From: CAYZNE01 sp964461035
Lineage (GTDB): Archaea > Nanobdellota > Nanobdellia > Woesearchaeales > CAYZNE01
Direction of reading: 5' to 3'
DNA length: 35,935 nt
Assembly (NCBI GenBank): GCA_964461035.1
Contig: CAYWRI010000016.1
Span: forward strand, 1 to 35,935
Each line of letters opens with the position of its first letter. The stretch's first letter is position 1. The translations under genes and the position numbers were made by a program. Of this stretch, positions 8,645 to 16,051 are shown one piece after another. A model generated the notes under the pieces. The model was not told the origin of the DNA and ran no database searches. It saw only the letters and a list, made by a program, of their open reading frames with translations.

Positions 8645-8652
8645 TATATAAA
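8645..8652 (-). promoter_or_regulatory. TATA box upstream of acyltransferase operon
   Basis: TTTATATA on the minus strand, 57 nt before the ATG at 8587. It would start the transcript that carries the acyltransferase, swivel gene A and perhaps the alpha/beta hydrolase. Confidence 0.5.
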
Positions 8653-8751
8653 GATTAATTTCCTTACACGTTTATAAACATTACTTTCAGATTATATAAA
8701 TATGCACTATTTTAGGGTTGTAGAAATTTTTATAAATAAACTATAAAAGAC

Positions 8752-10266
8752 TCAATCTTTATTTTTAAGAAGTCTAATCCAACCATGATTTGCATTGACT
8801 TCCACATAATCATTGTCTTTAAGAATTTTTGTAGCAAGTTTTGTTCCTATAATACAAGGAATTCCGATTTCTCTTGCAATAATTGCTGCATGACAGGTTA
8901 TTCCACCTTCATCTGTTACTATTGCAGCAGCTTTTCTTATAGCTGGAATATAATCAGGTCTTGTCATTACTGCAACAAGTATATCTCCTTTTTCCACTTT
9001 ACTTATTTCTTTTACAGATCTTACAACTTTTACTTTTCCCATAGCTTTTCCTGTGGAAGCACTAAGTCCTCTAAAGTCATCTATTTTGTCAAGTTTTTTT
9101 TCACCTATGAGTTCTTTTCTCATATTTTCTATGTGATTACCAGAATTAATATCATAACCTGTTTTATCCCAATAATAAGCAGAACTTTTTATTCTCTTTT
9201 TTAGTTCATCAGAATTTGGAGGATTGTTAAATATGTTCATGGCTTCCTCAACAATAATATATTTTAATAGTTCATGTTTTATATTTAATCTACTTGAAAA
9301 TTCTTTTAAGAATAAATTGAAATAATGTACTTCTAATAATAGATTTTTCTTTCTTTCATCTTGCCAAACTGTTAAAGTATTAGTAAAATTTACAAAGAAT
9401 CTTAATTCTTCATCAGCATTTATTTTATTCAGTAATTCTTCTTGTTTTACTTTATTTTTTTGAGTAAGAGTTTGAAGTTTTTCAAGTTCTTTTTCAAGAT
9501 TAATATTTGAGGTTTGAAATTTTTTAACCTCTTCTTCAAAGTGAGCAGTATCTAAAATAACTGGATCAATATAATTATTATTTATCCAAAAAAACTTTTC
9601 TTGTAATTCTTTGAGAAGTTGTGTTTTTTTATCAGAGTCAATGTTTTTTTGAACTGCTATTTTTAATAATTCCAGTTCTGCCTGGTTGATAAATGATAAG
9701 TGTAATGGTGATGTAACTGCTGTAAAAAACTCTGAAAATCTCATCTTATCTTTTAAGTCTGAAATATCAAATTTTTCTTTTAGTTTTTCAGATAATAATT
9801 CATCTGTTCCAAGAGCAAACCCATCAATTATTGAACTGCAACTTATTGCTTTACAAAATATTTTAGCAGAGTCATTATGTAATTTCAGAAGAGATTCATT
9901 TGATAGTTTGGTTAAATCAGCATTTTTTATTTCTTCAATTTTTTGGTAGAATTTGTCTTTAAATTCTTTCCATTTTTTTATTAAATCAGATGAAAAATTA
10001 AAATTTTCTTTACTTTTATTAAATACTGCATTACAAACTTTTTTTATATCTTCATTAGCTATATACCAATCTGCTTTTCCATTATCATAAAAACAATAGT
10101 GAACTGTAAAGTCTGCTCCAAATTTTAATTCTTCATCAAATAGTATTTCAGCATCGCAAACAAAACTCATAAAGTACGGTGCGCCATCAAATCTCTGATG
10201 ATACCAGCCTTTTCCTTTCCAGTTATTAAATTTTTCCTTTATTAATCCTTTTTTATGTACAAACAT
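8752..10266 (-). CDS. Phosphohistidine swivel-domain protein B
   Basis: A 504-aa paralogue of the other swivel proteins. The N-terminus has aromatic motifs (KGKGWYHQRFDGAP, NGKADWYIANED) that may form a ligand pocket. A long helical region follows, with FFWINNNYIDPV near the middle (compare KYSWIPVDY and NYWLIHDYIG in two paralogues) and VWQDERKK before the last helices. The C-terminal domain has AVMTRPDYIP and TDEGGITCHAAIIAREIGIPC with the phospho-acceptor H459. It lacks an ATP-grasp, so it needs a separate kinase; the only stand-alone candidate here is the gene at 15059. It also lacks a PEP/pyruvate barrel. The probable product is a phosphorylated small molecule, identity unknown. A TATA-like TTTTTAAAA lies about 20-28 nt before the ATG. 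Confidence 0.85.
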   Translation of the reverse strand: MFVHKKGLIKEKFNNWKGKGWYHQRFDGAPYFMSFVCDAEILFDEELKFGADFTVHYCFYDNGKADWYIANEDIKKVCNAVFNKSKENFNFSSDLIKKWKEFKDKFYQKIEEIKNADLTKLSNESLLKLHNDSAKIFCKAISCSSIIDGFALGTDELLSEKLKEKFDISDLKDKMRFSEFFTAVTSPLHLSFINQAELELLKIAVQKNIDSDKKTQLLKELQEKFFWINNNYIDPVILDTAHFEEEVKKFQTSNINLEKELEKLQTLTQKNKVKQEELLNKINADEELRFFVNFTNTLTVWQDERKKNLLLEVHYFNLFLKEFSSRLNIKHELLKYIIVEEAMNIFNNPPNSDELKKRIKSSAYYWDKTGYDINSGNHIENMRKELIGEKKLDKIDDFRGLSASTGKAMGKVKVVRSVKEISKVEKGDILVAVMTRPDYIPAIRKAAAIVTDEGGITCHAAIIAREIGIPCIIGTKLATKILKDNDYVEVNANHGWIRLLKNKD

Positions 10267-10327
10267 ATTGATAGATTATTATTTAGTTTTTTAAAAACTT
10301 TATTATTTAACAAGCAAATAAATAAAC

Positions 10328-11674
10328 TTAAGAAATCTTCTTTAGATTTAAAGCATAATCAAATCCTTTATTAAGAACATTTATTGCATCATCAACATTT
10401 TCATGATGACCTACTGCAAGTCTCATAAGGTTGTATTGATCGAATCCGTATAAATTGAAAAGCAAAGTCGCACGTTCACCTAAGCTTGATTGAGATAGTA
10501 AATTAGGATTTTTTGAATCTGATACAAAATTTGTAATTGCTTTAGCTCTTTCATATTGTTCTTTCTTATTTCCTTTTAATGTGAAAGATATAACTGCCCC
10601 TGAAGAACCGTCTCTGGTTTTATTGCCTAAATTGGTATAGAAAATTTCATCAACCATATCATTTCTTCGCTTTTCTAAAGACTCATTAAATTTAGTGCAA
10701 TTAGTCACATGTCTTTTCATTCTTTCAGGAAATCCTAATAATTTAATTAATAGATTTTTATAATCTGATTGTGAAGATACAACAACACCTGTTCCCACCA
10801 TATACTCTCTCATACCTACGAACTTAGTTTTTTGACTATTAAAGTCTTTAGTAAAACCATTTATGAAACGAGCAGGTGCAATAACATAACCTGCTAGATG
10901 ATCTCCTTTACCACTAAAATATTTTGTTCCACTATGAATAACTATAGTTGCACCTAGTTTATACTGCTGTTGCAAGTAAGGTGTCAAAAAAGTATTATCA
11001 ACTATGATTGGTACTTTATTTTCTCCGAGAATTGTTTCAGCAATATCCTTAACTTTGCGTGTATCTATATATGTTAACCAGGGATTTGAAACAGGTTCAT
11101 AAAAGATTCCAGCTATTTTGTTTTTATTTTCCTTGAAAACTTTTTTCAGTTCATTTTCATTCTGAAAATCAACAAAAATTGATGAACCTATTCCTGTTTG
11201 TTCAGGTAAGTAAAGGGAAAAAAGTCCTTCAGTATGTAGATATAAGTTTTTATCTACAATAAACTTGTGATTTCCTCTTTTTTTTGGGTCAATTCCTGCA
11301 ATAATAAAACTTAAAGTAGACGATATAGCTGCCATTCCTGATGGAAAAACACAAGCACTTAATCCTGATTGATCAGTAACATATTCTGCTTCCATATCGA
11401 CTAAAGCTTTAACAAGTAGGTCCTCAATATCGCTTCCTGTTCTAAGATAAGATTTGGGTCTGGCCGAATCTGATTTTAAAACTTCTGCCAGTCCTCCTTG
11501 TTCAATAGGAAATGCAACTTTATCACTTATCTCAGGAATTTGTCCGAAGTTTTTGAAAGGATTATAAACAGAAGAATAATTTTCAGGAGTTATGAACATA
11601 TTATTCTGGTAGTCGAACCACTGTTGATTAAACCACTTTTCCAAAGATATTATTTCTAGTGCTTCTTGACTCAT
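10328..11674 (-). CDS. PLP-dependent Cys/Met-metabolism enzyme (cystathionine gamma-synthase/lyase family)
   Basis: A 448-aa fold-type I PLP enzyme. Visible motifs are SGLSACVFPSGMAAISS (PLP phosphate-binding region), VPIIVDNTFLTPYLQQ with the Asp that contacts the PLP ring, and HSGTKYFSGKGDHLAGYV with the Schiff-base Lys in GTKY. A C-terminal domain begins near LGFPERMKRH. The family carries out gamma- or beta-elimination or replacement on homoserine esters, cystathionine or methionine; which one cannot be told. The N-terminal 60 residues (about 1-60, with WFNQQWFDYQNN) are longer than usual. It sits inside the swivel-domain cluster next to two methyltransferases, which fits a sulfur-amino-acid or tailoring role. 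It has its own promoter. Confidence 0.85.
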   Translation of the reverse strand: MSQEALEIISLEKWFNQQWFDYQNNMFITPENYSSVYNPFKNFGQIPEISDKVAFPIEQGGLAEVLKSDSARPKSYLRTGSDIEDLLVKALVDMEAEYVTDQSGLSACVFPSGMAAISSTLSFIIAGIDPKKRGNHKFIVDKNLYLHTEGLFSLYLPEQTGIGSSIFVDFQNENELKKVFKENKNKIAGIFYEPVSNPWLTYIDTRKVKDIAETILGENKVPIIVDNTFLTPYLQQQYKLGATIVIHSGTKYFSGKGDHLAGYVIAPARFINGFTKDFNSQKTKFVGMREYMVGTGVVVSSQSDYKNLLIKLLGFPERMKRHVTNCTKFNESLEKRRNDMVDEIFYTNLGNKTRDGSSGAVISFTLKGNKKEQYERAKAITNFVSDSKNPNLLSQSSLGERATLLFNLYGFDQYNLMRLAVGHHENVDDAINVLNKGFDYALNLKKIS

Positions 11675-11725
11675 TTTAATCTCGCAATATAATTTATAAT
11701 ATATTTACAAGAAAACATTAACTAG

Positions 11726-11733
11726 TATATAAA
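11726..11733 (-). promoter_or_regulatory. TATA box of PLP-enzyme gene
   Basis: TTTATATA on the minus strand, 51 nt before the ATG at 11674, giving a short leader of about 25-30 nt. Confidence 0.5.
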
Positions 11734-11796
11734 TGTTTTGTTTTTAAACCACTTATAAGTAGTAAAAATGGCATTTAATTAATTAATGATGGAATA

Positions 11797-12666
11797 TCAC
11801 TTCTTAACTTTACATTTAAATATTGGAAATAATTCATCAAGAATATGATAATACGCAGTATTCGGAGATATCTGGTCTTCAATATCAAAGAATCCAGATA
11901 TAAATTCTCTTGTTTTTTTAATGCTGTAAAACTGCCATTGTTTATCCATTGGTTTCCAGGTATCCCACATTTTTTGAAGAACTTTCTTTGCATTAGAATC
12001 AGGGTGATTATAAATTCCTGGTGAAATTTCATATTGTTTCATCCAATTTCCAAGGTCACTTATAGAAACCATGTCTGTCTCTGAATTATAAAAGAAAATA
12101 GTAAACAAAGATAGTAATTCACTCATATTCTGATGTTTTACAGGAATCTTACAGAATTCGTCAAATATCTTCTGAAAATCATTATCCTGAAATTCTTCTG
12201 TATGACATGCAATTCGTGTAATCCAATACCCATCACGTTTAAGAACTCGTTTTATTGACTCTAAATAATTTCTTAAGTTTTTTTTCAGGACATTTCCTAT
12301 TGTTAAATCACCAATTACAAAATCAAAATAATTATCTTCTAAAGGAGGATTTATCCAATCTGCTTTGATAATTATCTCTTTATCGTTTTTGTGCGTCATT
12401 AATTCAGACATTCCTAATATCATCTGCATAAATTTGTCAATAATAACAACTTCTGCACCAAGTTCAAAAAGCATATCTCTTAACTCAGGTGTTGAACCAT
12501 GCAATAAAACCTTAGGATTCTTAATATTGTGCTTACTCATCTCATCTTCAATAAGTTTTCTGAATATAGAAACTGTTTCTTCAGAAGGTATACCTGGATG
12601 CTGATGCATACTCCAGCGTTCAGCTATAGATTTCCATATATTATTCATGCTCTTTTCTTGTTTCAT
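11797..12666 (-). CDS. SAM-dependent methyltransferase-like protein, GATP family, copy 1
   Basis: A class I (Rossmann) methyltransferase-like protein, paralogous to the next gene and to 32786-33640. Motif I is atypical, VLLHGSTPELRDML in place of the usual glycine-rich loop. It is followed by VVIIDKFMQMI (acidic motif II), ADWINPPLEDNYFDFVIGDL (post-II/motif IV region) and SIKRVLKRDGYWITR. The start at 12666 is preferred over the ATG at 12681: its ATG overlaps the TGA of the upstream gene (ATGA), and AAGGTGA lies 4 nt upstream, which implies translational coupling. This gives 289 aa. The C-terminus is FKCKVKK, a tail shared by the family. The acceptor substrate is unknown. Confidence 0.75.
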   Translation of the reverse strand: MKQEKSMNNIWKSIAERWSMHQHPGIPSEETVSIFRKLIEDEMSKHNIKNPKVLLHGSTPELRDMLFELGAEVVIIDKFMQMILGMSELMTHKNDKEIIIKADWINPPLEDNYFDFVIGDLTIGNVLKKNLRNYLESIKRVLKRDGYWITRIACHTEEFQDNDFQKIFDEFCKIPVKHQNMSELLSLFTIFFYNSETDMVSISDLGNWMKQYEISPGIYNHPDSNAKKVLQKMWDTWKPMDKQWQFYSIKKTREFISGFFDIEDQISPNTAYYHILDELFPIFKCKVKK

Positions 12667-13541
12667 TTTTTCACCTTGCATTTAATCACTGGATAAAGTT
12701 CGTCAATTATATGATAATAACAATTGTTTGGAGATTTTTGTTTCTCAATATCAAAGAATTCAGATATAAATTTTTTTGTTTTTTTCATTGTATAAAACTG
12801 CCATTCTTTATTCATAGGATTCCAATAATTCCATAATTCTTGAAGACGCTTTTTTGCTATAGAATTAGAATGATTATATATTCCACGCGAAACTTCGTAT
12901 TTTTTCATCCAAGTATTTATTTTAGCCATAGAACATATTTCTTTCTTACAATCCCAAGATCGTCTCATTAACATAGAAGTTAATTCAGCCATACGTTGAT
13001 ATTCAACAGGAATTTTATAATAGTTATCAAATATGCTTTGAAAAGTAATATTATCATCTAAAAAATCATTACAAGCAATTCTTGTAATCCAATAACCTTC
13101 TTTTTTAAGAACTCTTTTTATTGAGTTAAAATAATTATCTAATTCATTTTTAGGAATATTTGGTAAAGTAAGGTCTCCTATAACAAAATCAAAATAATCA
13201 TCTTGTAAAGGAGTATTTATCCAATTTGCATTAACAATTATTTCTTCATCATTTTTATGTTTAAGAAGCTTGGTCATAGACAAAATCATATTTAAGGATA
13301 TATCAAGAATAACGATTTTAGCATTTATTTCAAATAACATATCTCTTAAGTGAGGTGTTGCACCGTGAACTAAAACTTTAGGATTTTTGATATGTTTTTT
13401 ATTTATAACTTCTTCAATAAATTTTTTATATATTAAAGTAGTTTCAGAAGAAGGCGCACCAGGATGTTTATCCAGATTCCAATCAATATTTTTAACATTT
13501 GAAGATAACCATAATCCAACAATATTTTCTTTTTTTATCAT
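12663..13541 (-). CDS. SAM-dependent methyltransferase-like protein, GATP family, copy 2
   Basis: A 292-aa paralogue of the downstream gene with very similar spacing of motifs: LDKHPGAPSSETTLIYKKFI near the N-terminus, VLVHGATPHLRDML as motif I, VILDISLNMIL as motif II, NANWINTPLQDDYFDFVIGD, and SIKRVLKKEGYWITR. The C-terminal half has paired aromatic motifs (YWNPMNKEWQFYTMKKT) that may build a substrate pocket, and the chain ends in IKCKVKK. It follows swivel gene C by 32 nt on the same strand, so it is probably in the operon 17467 to 11797. Sequence divergence between the two copies suggests different substrates or a heterodimer; this is inference. Confidence 0.78.
   Translation of the reverse strand: MIKKENIVGLWLSSNVKNIDWNLDKHPGAPSSETTLIYKKFIEEVINKKHIKNPKVLVHGATPHLRDMLFEINAKIVILDISLNMILSMTKLLKHKNDEEIIVNANWINTPLQDDYFDFVIGDLTLPNIPKNELDNYFNSIKRVLKKEGYWITRIACNDFLDDNITFQSIFDNYYKIPVEYQRMAELTSMLMRRSWDCKKEICSMAKINTWMKKYEVSRGIYNHSNSIAKKRLQELWNYWNPMNKEWQFYTMKKTKKFISEFFDIEKQKSPNNCYYHIIDELYPVIKCKVKK
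12671..12677 (-). promoter_or_regulatory. Shine-Dalgarno site deciding the start of methyltransferase copy 1
   Basis: AAGGTGA on the minus strand, inside the last codons of the upstream methyltransferase and 4 nt before the ATG at 12666. Together with the ATGA stop/start overlap it indicates coupled translation of the two paralogues. Confidence 0.6.
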
Positions 13542-13573
13542 TATAATTTATCTCATAATATTTTGAAGTTAAC

Positions 13574-15052
13574 TCATTTATTTTTTGATTTTAAAATTTT
13601 AACAATTCCAAAATCTGCATTCACTTCAATCAAGTCTCCTGATTTAATTAGTTCTGAAGCGTTTTTTGTTCCTGTTATGCATGGAATGTTTAATTCTCTT
13701 GATACAATTGAAGCATGGGATGTTATTCCTCCAAGATCTGTAATGGTTGCAATTGCTTTTTTCATTAAAATAGAATAATCAGGTGTTGTGTAAGGAGTTA
13801 CAAGTATTTCTCCTTTTTTCATCTTAGAAAAATCAGAGTTTTTAATTATTACTCTTGCTTTACCTTTAACTATGCCTGGATTACTGCAAATACCTTTTAT
13901 GATTGAATCTGTATTTTCCAAATTTTTTAATTTTTTAGCTATATATTTAGAAGTTTCTTCGTCCAAAAAATTTATATCTTTTGTTTCAGTTTTGTAAACT
14001 GAAAATTTGTATCTTTTATTTAATGTATTCTTGGATAGTATTTGATTATCTAAAAGTGCCGCAGATATTTCTTTAGGAGTTAAGTAATTCGCTTGTATTA
14101 ATGAAAGATTTAATCTTTGTGCTATTGCATTCATTAAAAATTGAACATGATAATGTGCTTTTGAGCAAATTTCTTTTTTAAAATCCATTATTTTCATTGC
14201 ATTTGAAGTATCATTGCATAATTTTAAAAATTTTTGACTTAAATTATACTTTTTTAATGATTGCTTTTTTTTATTTAATAGATTTTTAAATCCCTCTTTT
14301 AATTTTTTTAGTATTTTTTTAGGGTCTTTATTTGATGAAAGAATATTTTTTAATCTTAATTCAAGATCTTCTATAGACCAAGAATTTCCATTATAATCCA
14401 CAGGTATCCAAGAGTATTTTTTCAAGTGTTTTTCTAATTTTTTTTTGTAGGACTTTTTACTAAACGCAGAAGTTGCGATTTTTAAAAATTCCTCTTCTTC
14501 TTTTCTCATAAAACTTTTTTTATTAGGTAAAATAAGCAAAGATAATACTTTTCTAGCTTCTTCTTCTGAATTTAATTCTTTAGAAAGCATTTTTAATAAA
14601 ATATTTTCAGATTCAAACATGAGTGAATTTGCAGAACATTCTGAATAAATAAAAAAAGTTATGTACATATTATTAAATGTTTTATATAACTCCAAAAGCT
14701 TTTTATTTGATAATTTTGAACAGTTTATTGTTTCTAGTTTAGAAGTGAAATTTAGAAGTTCTATAGATATATTCTTAACTTTTTTAAAGAAATAGTATAA
14801 GAAATTATTGTTATTTTTGTATTTAATTATAAATACATTGAGTATATTATTCCATTCTTCTTCGTTTATGAAAGAATGCCATGTACCATCATTAATAACT
14901 ACAAAAGATGAACTTAGATCTGCTTTAAGAAATTTTTTGATGAATTTAAAGTATGAGAATGCTGCAAGAAATACTGGATATGGATGTATGTGTTTTTTAT
15001 AGACAGAAATATATTTTGTTAAGTCTAATTCCAAGATTTCTTTTTGTATCAT
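13574..15052 (-). CDS. Phosphohistidine swivel-domain protein C
   Basis: A 492-aa protein immediately downstream of the ATP-grasp gene (6-nt gap). The N-terminal region has VVINDGTWHSFINEEEW, which parallels the other swivel proteins. The middle is helical and Lys-rich, with KKYSWIPVDYNG and NLSLIQANYLTPKEISAAL; the last matches the 'YLT-x-EE' element of rifampicin-phosphotransferase-like middle domains. The C-terminal domain has TPYTTPDYSILM and TDLGGITSHASIVSRELNIPC with the phospho-acceptor H446. The tight linkage makes this the most likely direct client of the kinase encoded at 15059. No PEP/pyruvate barrel is present, so PEP synthesis is unlikely. The substrate is unknown. Confidence 0.87.
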   Translation of the reverse strand: MIQKEILELDLTKYISVYKKHIHPYPVFLAAFSYFKFIKKFLKADLSSSFVVINDGTWHSFINEEEWNNILNVFIIKYKNNNNFLYYFFKKVKNISIELLNFTSKLETINCSKLSNKKLLELYKTFNNMYITFFIYSECSANSLMFESENILLKMLSKELNSEEEARKVLSLLILPNKKSFMRKEEEEFLKIATSAFSKKSYKKKLEKHLKKYSWIPVDYNGNSWSIEDLELRLKNILSSNKDPKKILKKLKEGFKNLLNKKKQSLKKYNLSQKFLKLCNDTSNAMKIMDFKKEICSKAHYHVQFLMNAIAQRLNLSLIQANYLTPKEISAALLDNQILSKNTLNKRYKFSVYKTETKDINFLDEETSKYIAKKLKNLENTDSIIKGICSNPGIVKGKARVIIKNSDFSKMKKGEILVTPYTTPDYSILMKKAIATITDLGGITSHASIVSRELNIPCITGTKNASELIKSGDLIEVNADFGIVKILKSKNK

Positions 15053-15058
15053 CTTTAC

Positions 15059-16003
15059 TTATAAAGTTGTTATTGATCTACTTTGAAGTATTTTTATTTC
15101 TCCTGATTTTGAAAAAGCCCATTCAATATCTTGTGGAGAACCATAGTGTTTTTCTATTTTTATTCCAAAATTTGTAAGCGCTTCAATTTCTTTATCAGAC
15201 AGAACTCGTTCATTAGCTTTATATTCATCAAGTGTTATTTCCTCATTATCTCCTTCTTTATTTCGATATAATGCCGTGTTTTTTTCATTTATAGTAATTT
15301 TTATAATTTCAAGAGGGTTTTTACTTACTATATAATTATCAGGAGTAACTTGTCCTGAAACAACCATTTCTCCAAGACCAAAACTTCCCTCTATTATTGC
15401 TTCGTTTTGATTTTTGTTAATAGGATTCACAGTAAACATAACTCCTGCTTTTTCTGAATTTACCATTTCTTGAATAACAACAGATATAAAAACTTTTGAA
15501 TGCTCAAAGTTATTTATTTCCCTATAATATATTGCTCTACTTGTGAATAAAGATGCCCAACATTCTTTTACACTCCACAAAACTTTATCATCACCTTTTA
15601 CATTAAGAAATGTTGCTTGTTGACCTGCAAAAGAATAATTTGGAAGATCTTCAGCTGTTGCACTACTTCTAACTGCAACAAACCATTCATCAAGTTTTTT
15701 ATAATTTTCAATTATTACTTTATTTAAGTTTTCAGGAATGCTACCCGCCATAATTAATTCACTTATTTTTCTACTGACATTTTCAAGTTGTTCAGAATCT
15801 TCAATATCTAATTTATTTAACTTTTCATCTATTTTATCTTGCAGATTATTAAAACTAATAAATTGTTTATATGCATGAACAGTAATACAAAAACCATTAG
15901 GTATAGGAAAATGTGAAAACATCTCTCCCAGATTAGCTCCTTTGCCACCAACTTTAGAAACATCATTCTTATTTGTGTCTTTAAACCATATTATGTTTTC
16001 CAT
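15059..16003 (-). CDS. Stand-alone ATP-grasp domain of PEP-synthase/dikinase type
   Basis: The 314-aa protein matches only the N-terminal nucleotide-binding part of PEP synthase, PPDK and rifampicin phosphotransferase. Motifs are KVGGKGANLGEM at 17-28 (ATP Lys), VRSSATAEDLP at 111-121, SFAGQQATFLNV, QEMVNSEKAGVMFTVNP, EGSFGLGEMVVSGQVTPDNY, and QDIEWAF then ILQSRSITTL at the very end. It stops where the linker to the swivel domain starts in full-length enzymes, so it is a natural domain boundary and not a truncation. In this family the domain transfers the beta-phosphate of ATP to the swivel His, releasing AMP and phosphate. A TATA-like box at 16026-16032 lies 22 nt before the ATG, so it may also be transcribed independently within the operon. 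Confidence 0.9.
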   Translation of the reverse strand: MENIIWFKDTNKNDVSKVGGKGANLGEMFSHFPIPNGFCITVHAYKQFISFNNLQDKIDEKLNKLDIEDSEQLENVSRKISELIMAGSIPENLNKVIIENYKKLDEWFVAVRSSATAEDLPNYSFAGQQATFLNVKGDDKVLWSVKECWASLFTSRAIYYREINNFEHSKVFISVVIQEMVNSEKAGVMFTVNPINKNQNEAIIEGSFGLGEMVVSGQVTPDNYIVSKNPLEIIKITINEKNTALYRNKEGDNEEITLDEYKANERVLSDKEIEALTNFGIKIEKHYGSPQDIEWAFSKSGEIKILQSRSITTL

Positions 16004-16025
16004 TTTACATTAAAAACAACAATTA

Positions 16026-16032
16026 TTTATAA
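16026..16032 (-). promoter_or_regulatory. Possible internal TATA box for the ATP-grasp gene
   Basis: TTATAAA on the minus strand between swivel gene D and the kinase, 22 nt before the ATG at 16003. The spacing matches the leaderless promoters elsewhere in the window, which would let the kinase be made in excess over its upstream client. Confidence 0.4.
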
Positions 16033-16051
16033 GATTTATGTTGTAAATCCT

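Noticed and set aside
8785..9204. A 139-codon plus-strand frame opposite swivel gene B
   Set aside because: It is antisense to the conserved swivel domain, rich in F, S, Y and C as expected for the complement of Lys/Glu/Ile codons, with no promoter or motif.
11775..12032. A separate minus-strand frame of 85 codons
   Set aside because: It overlaps methyltransferase copy 1 in another frame and has no recognisable motif; the family alignment supports the main frame.
12667..12681. Upstream ATG (12681) for methyltransferase copy 1
   Set aside because: It lies upstream of the AAGGTGA ribosome site; the ATG at 12666 overlaps the upstream stop and has good spacing.
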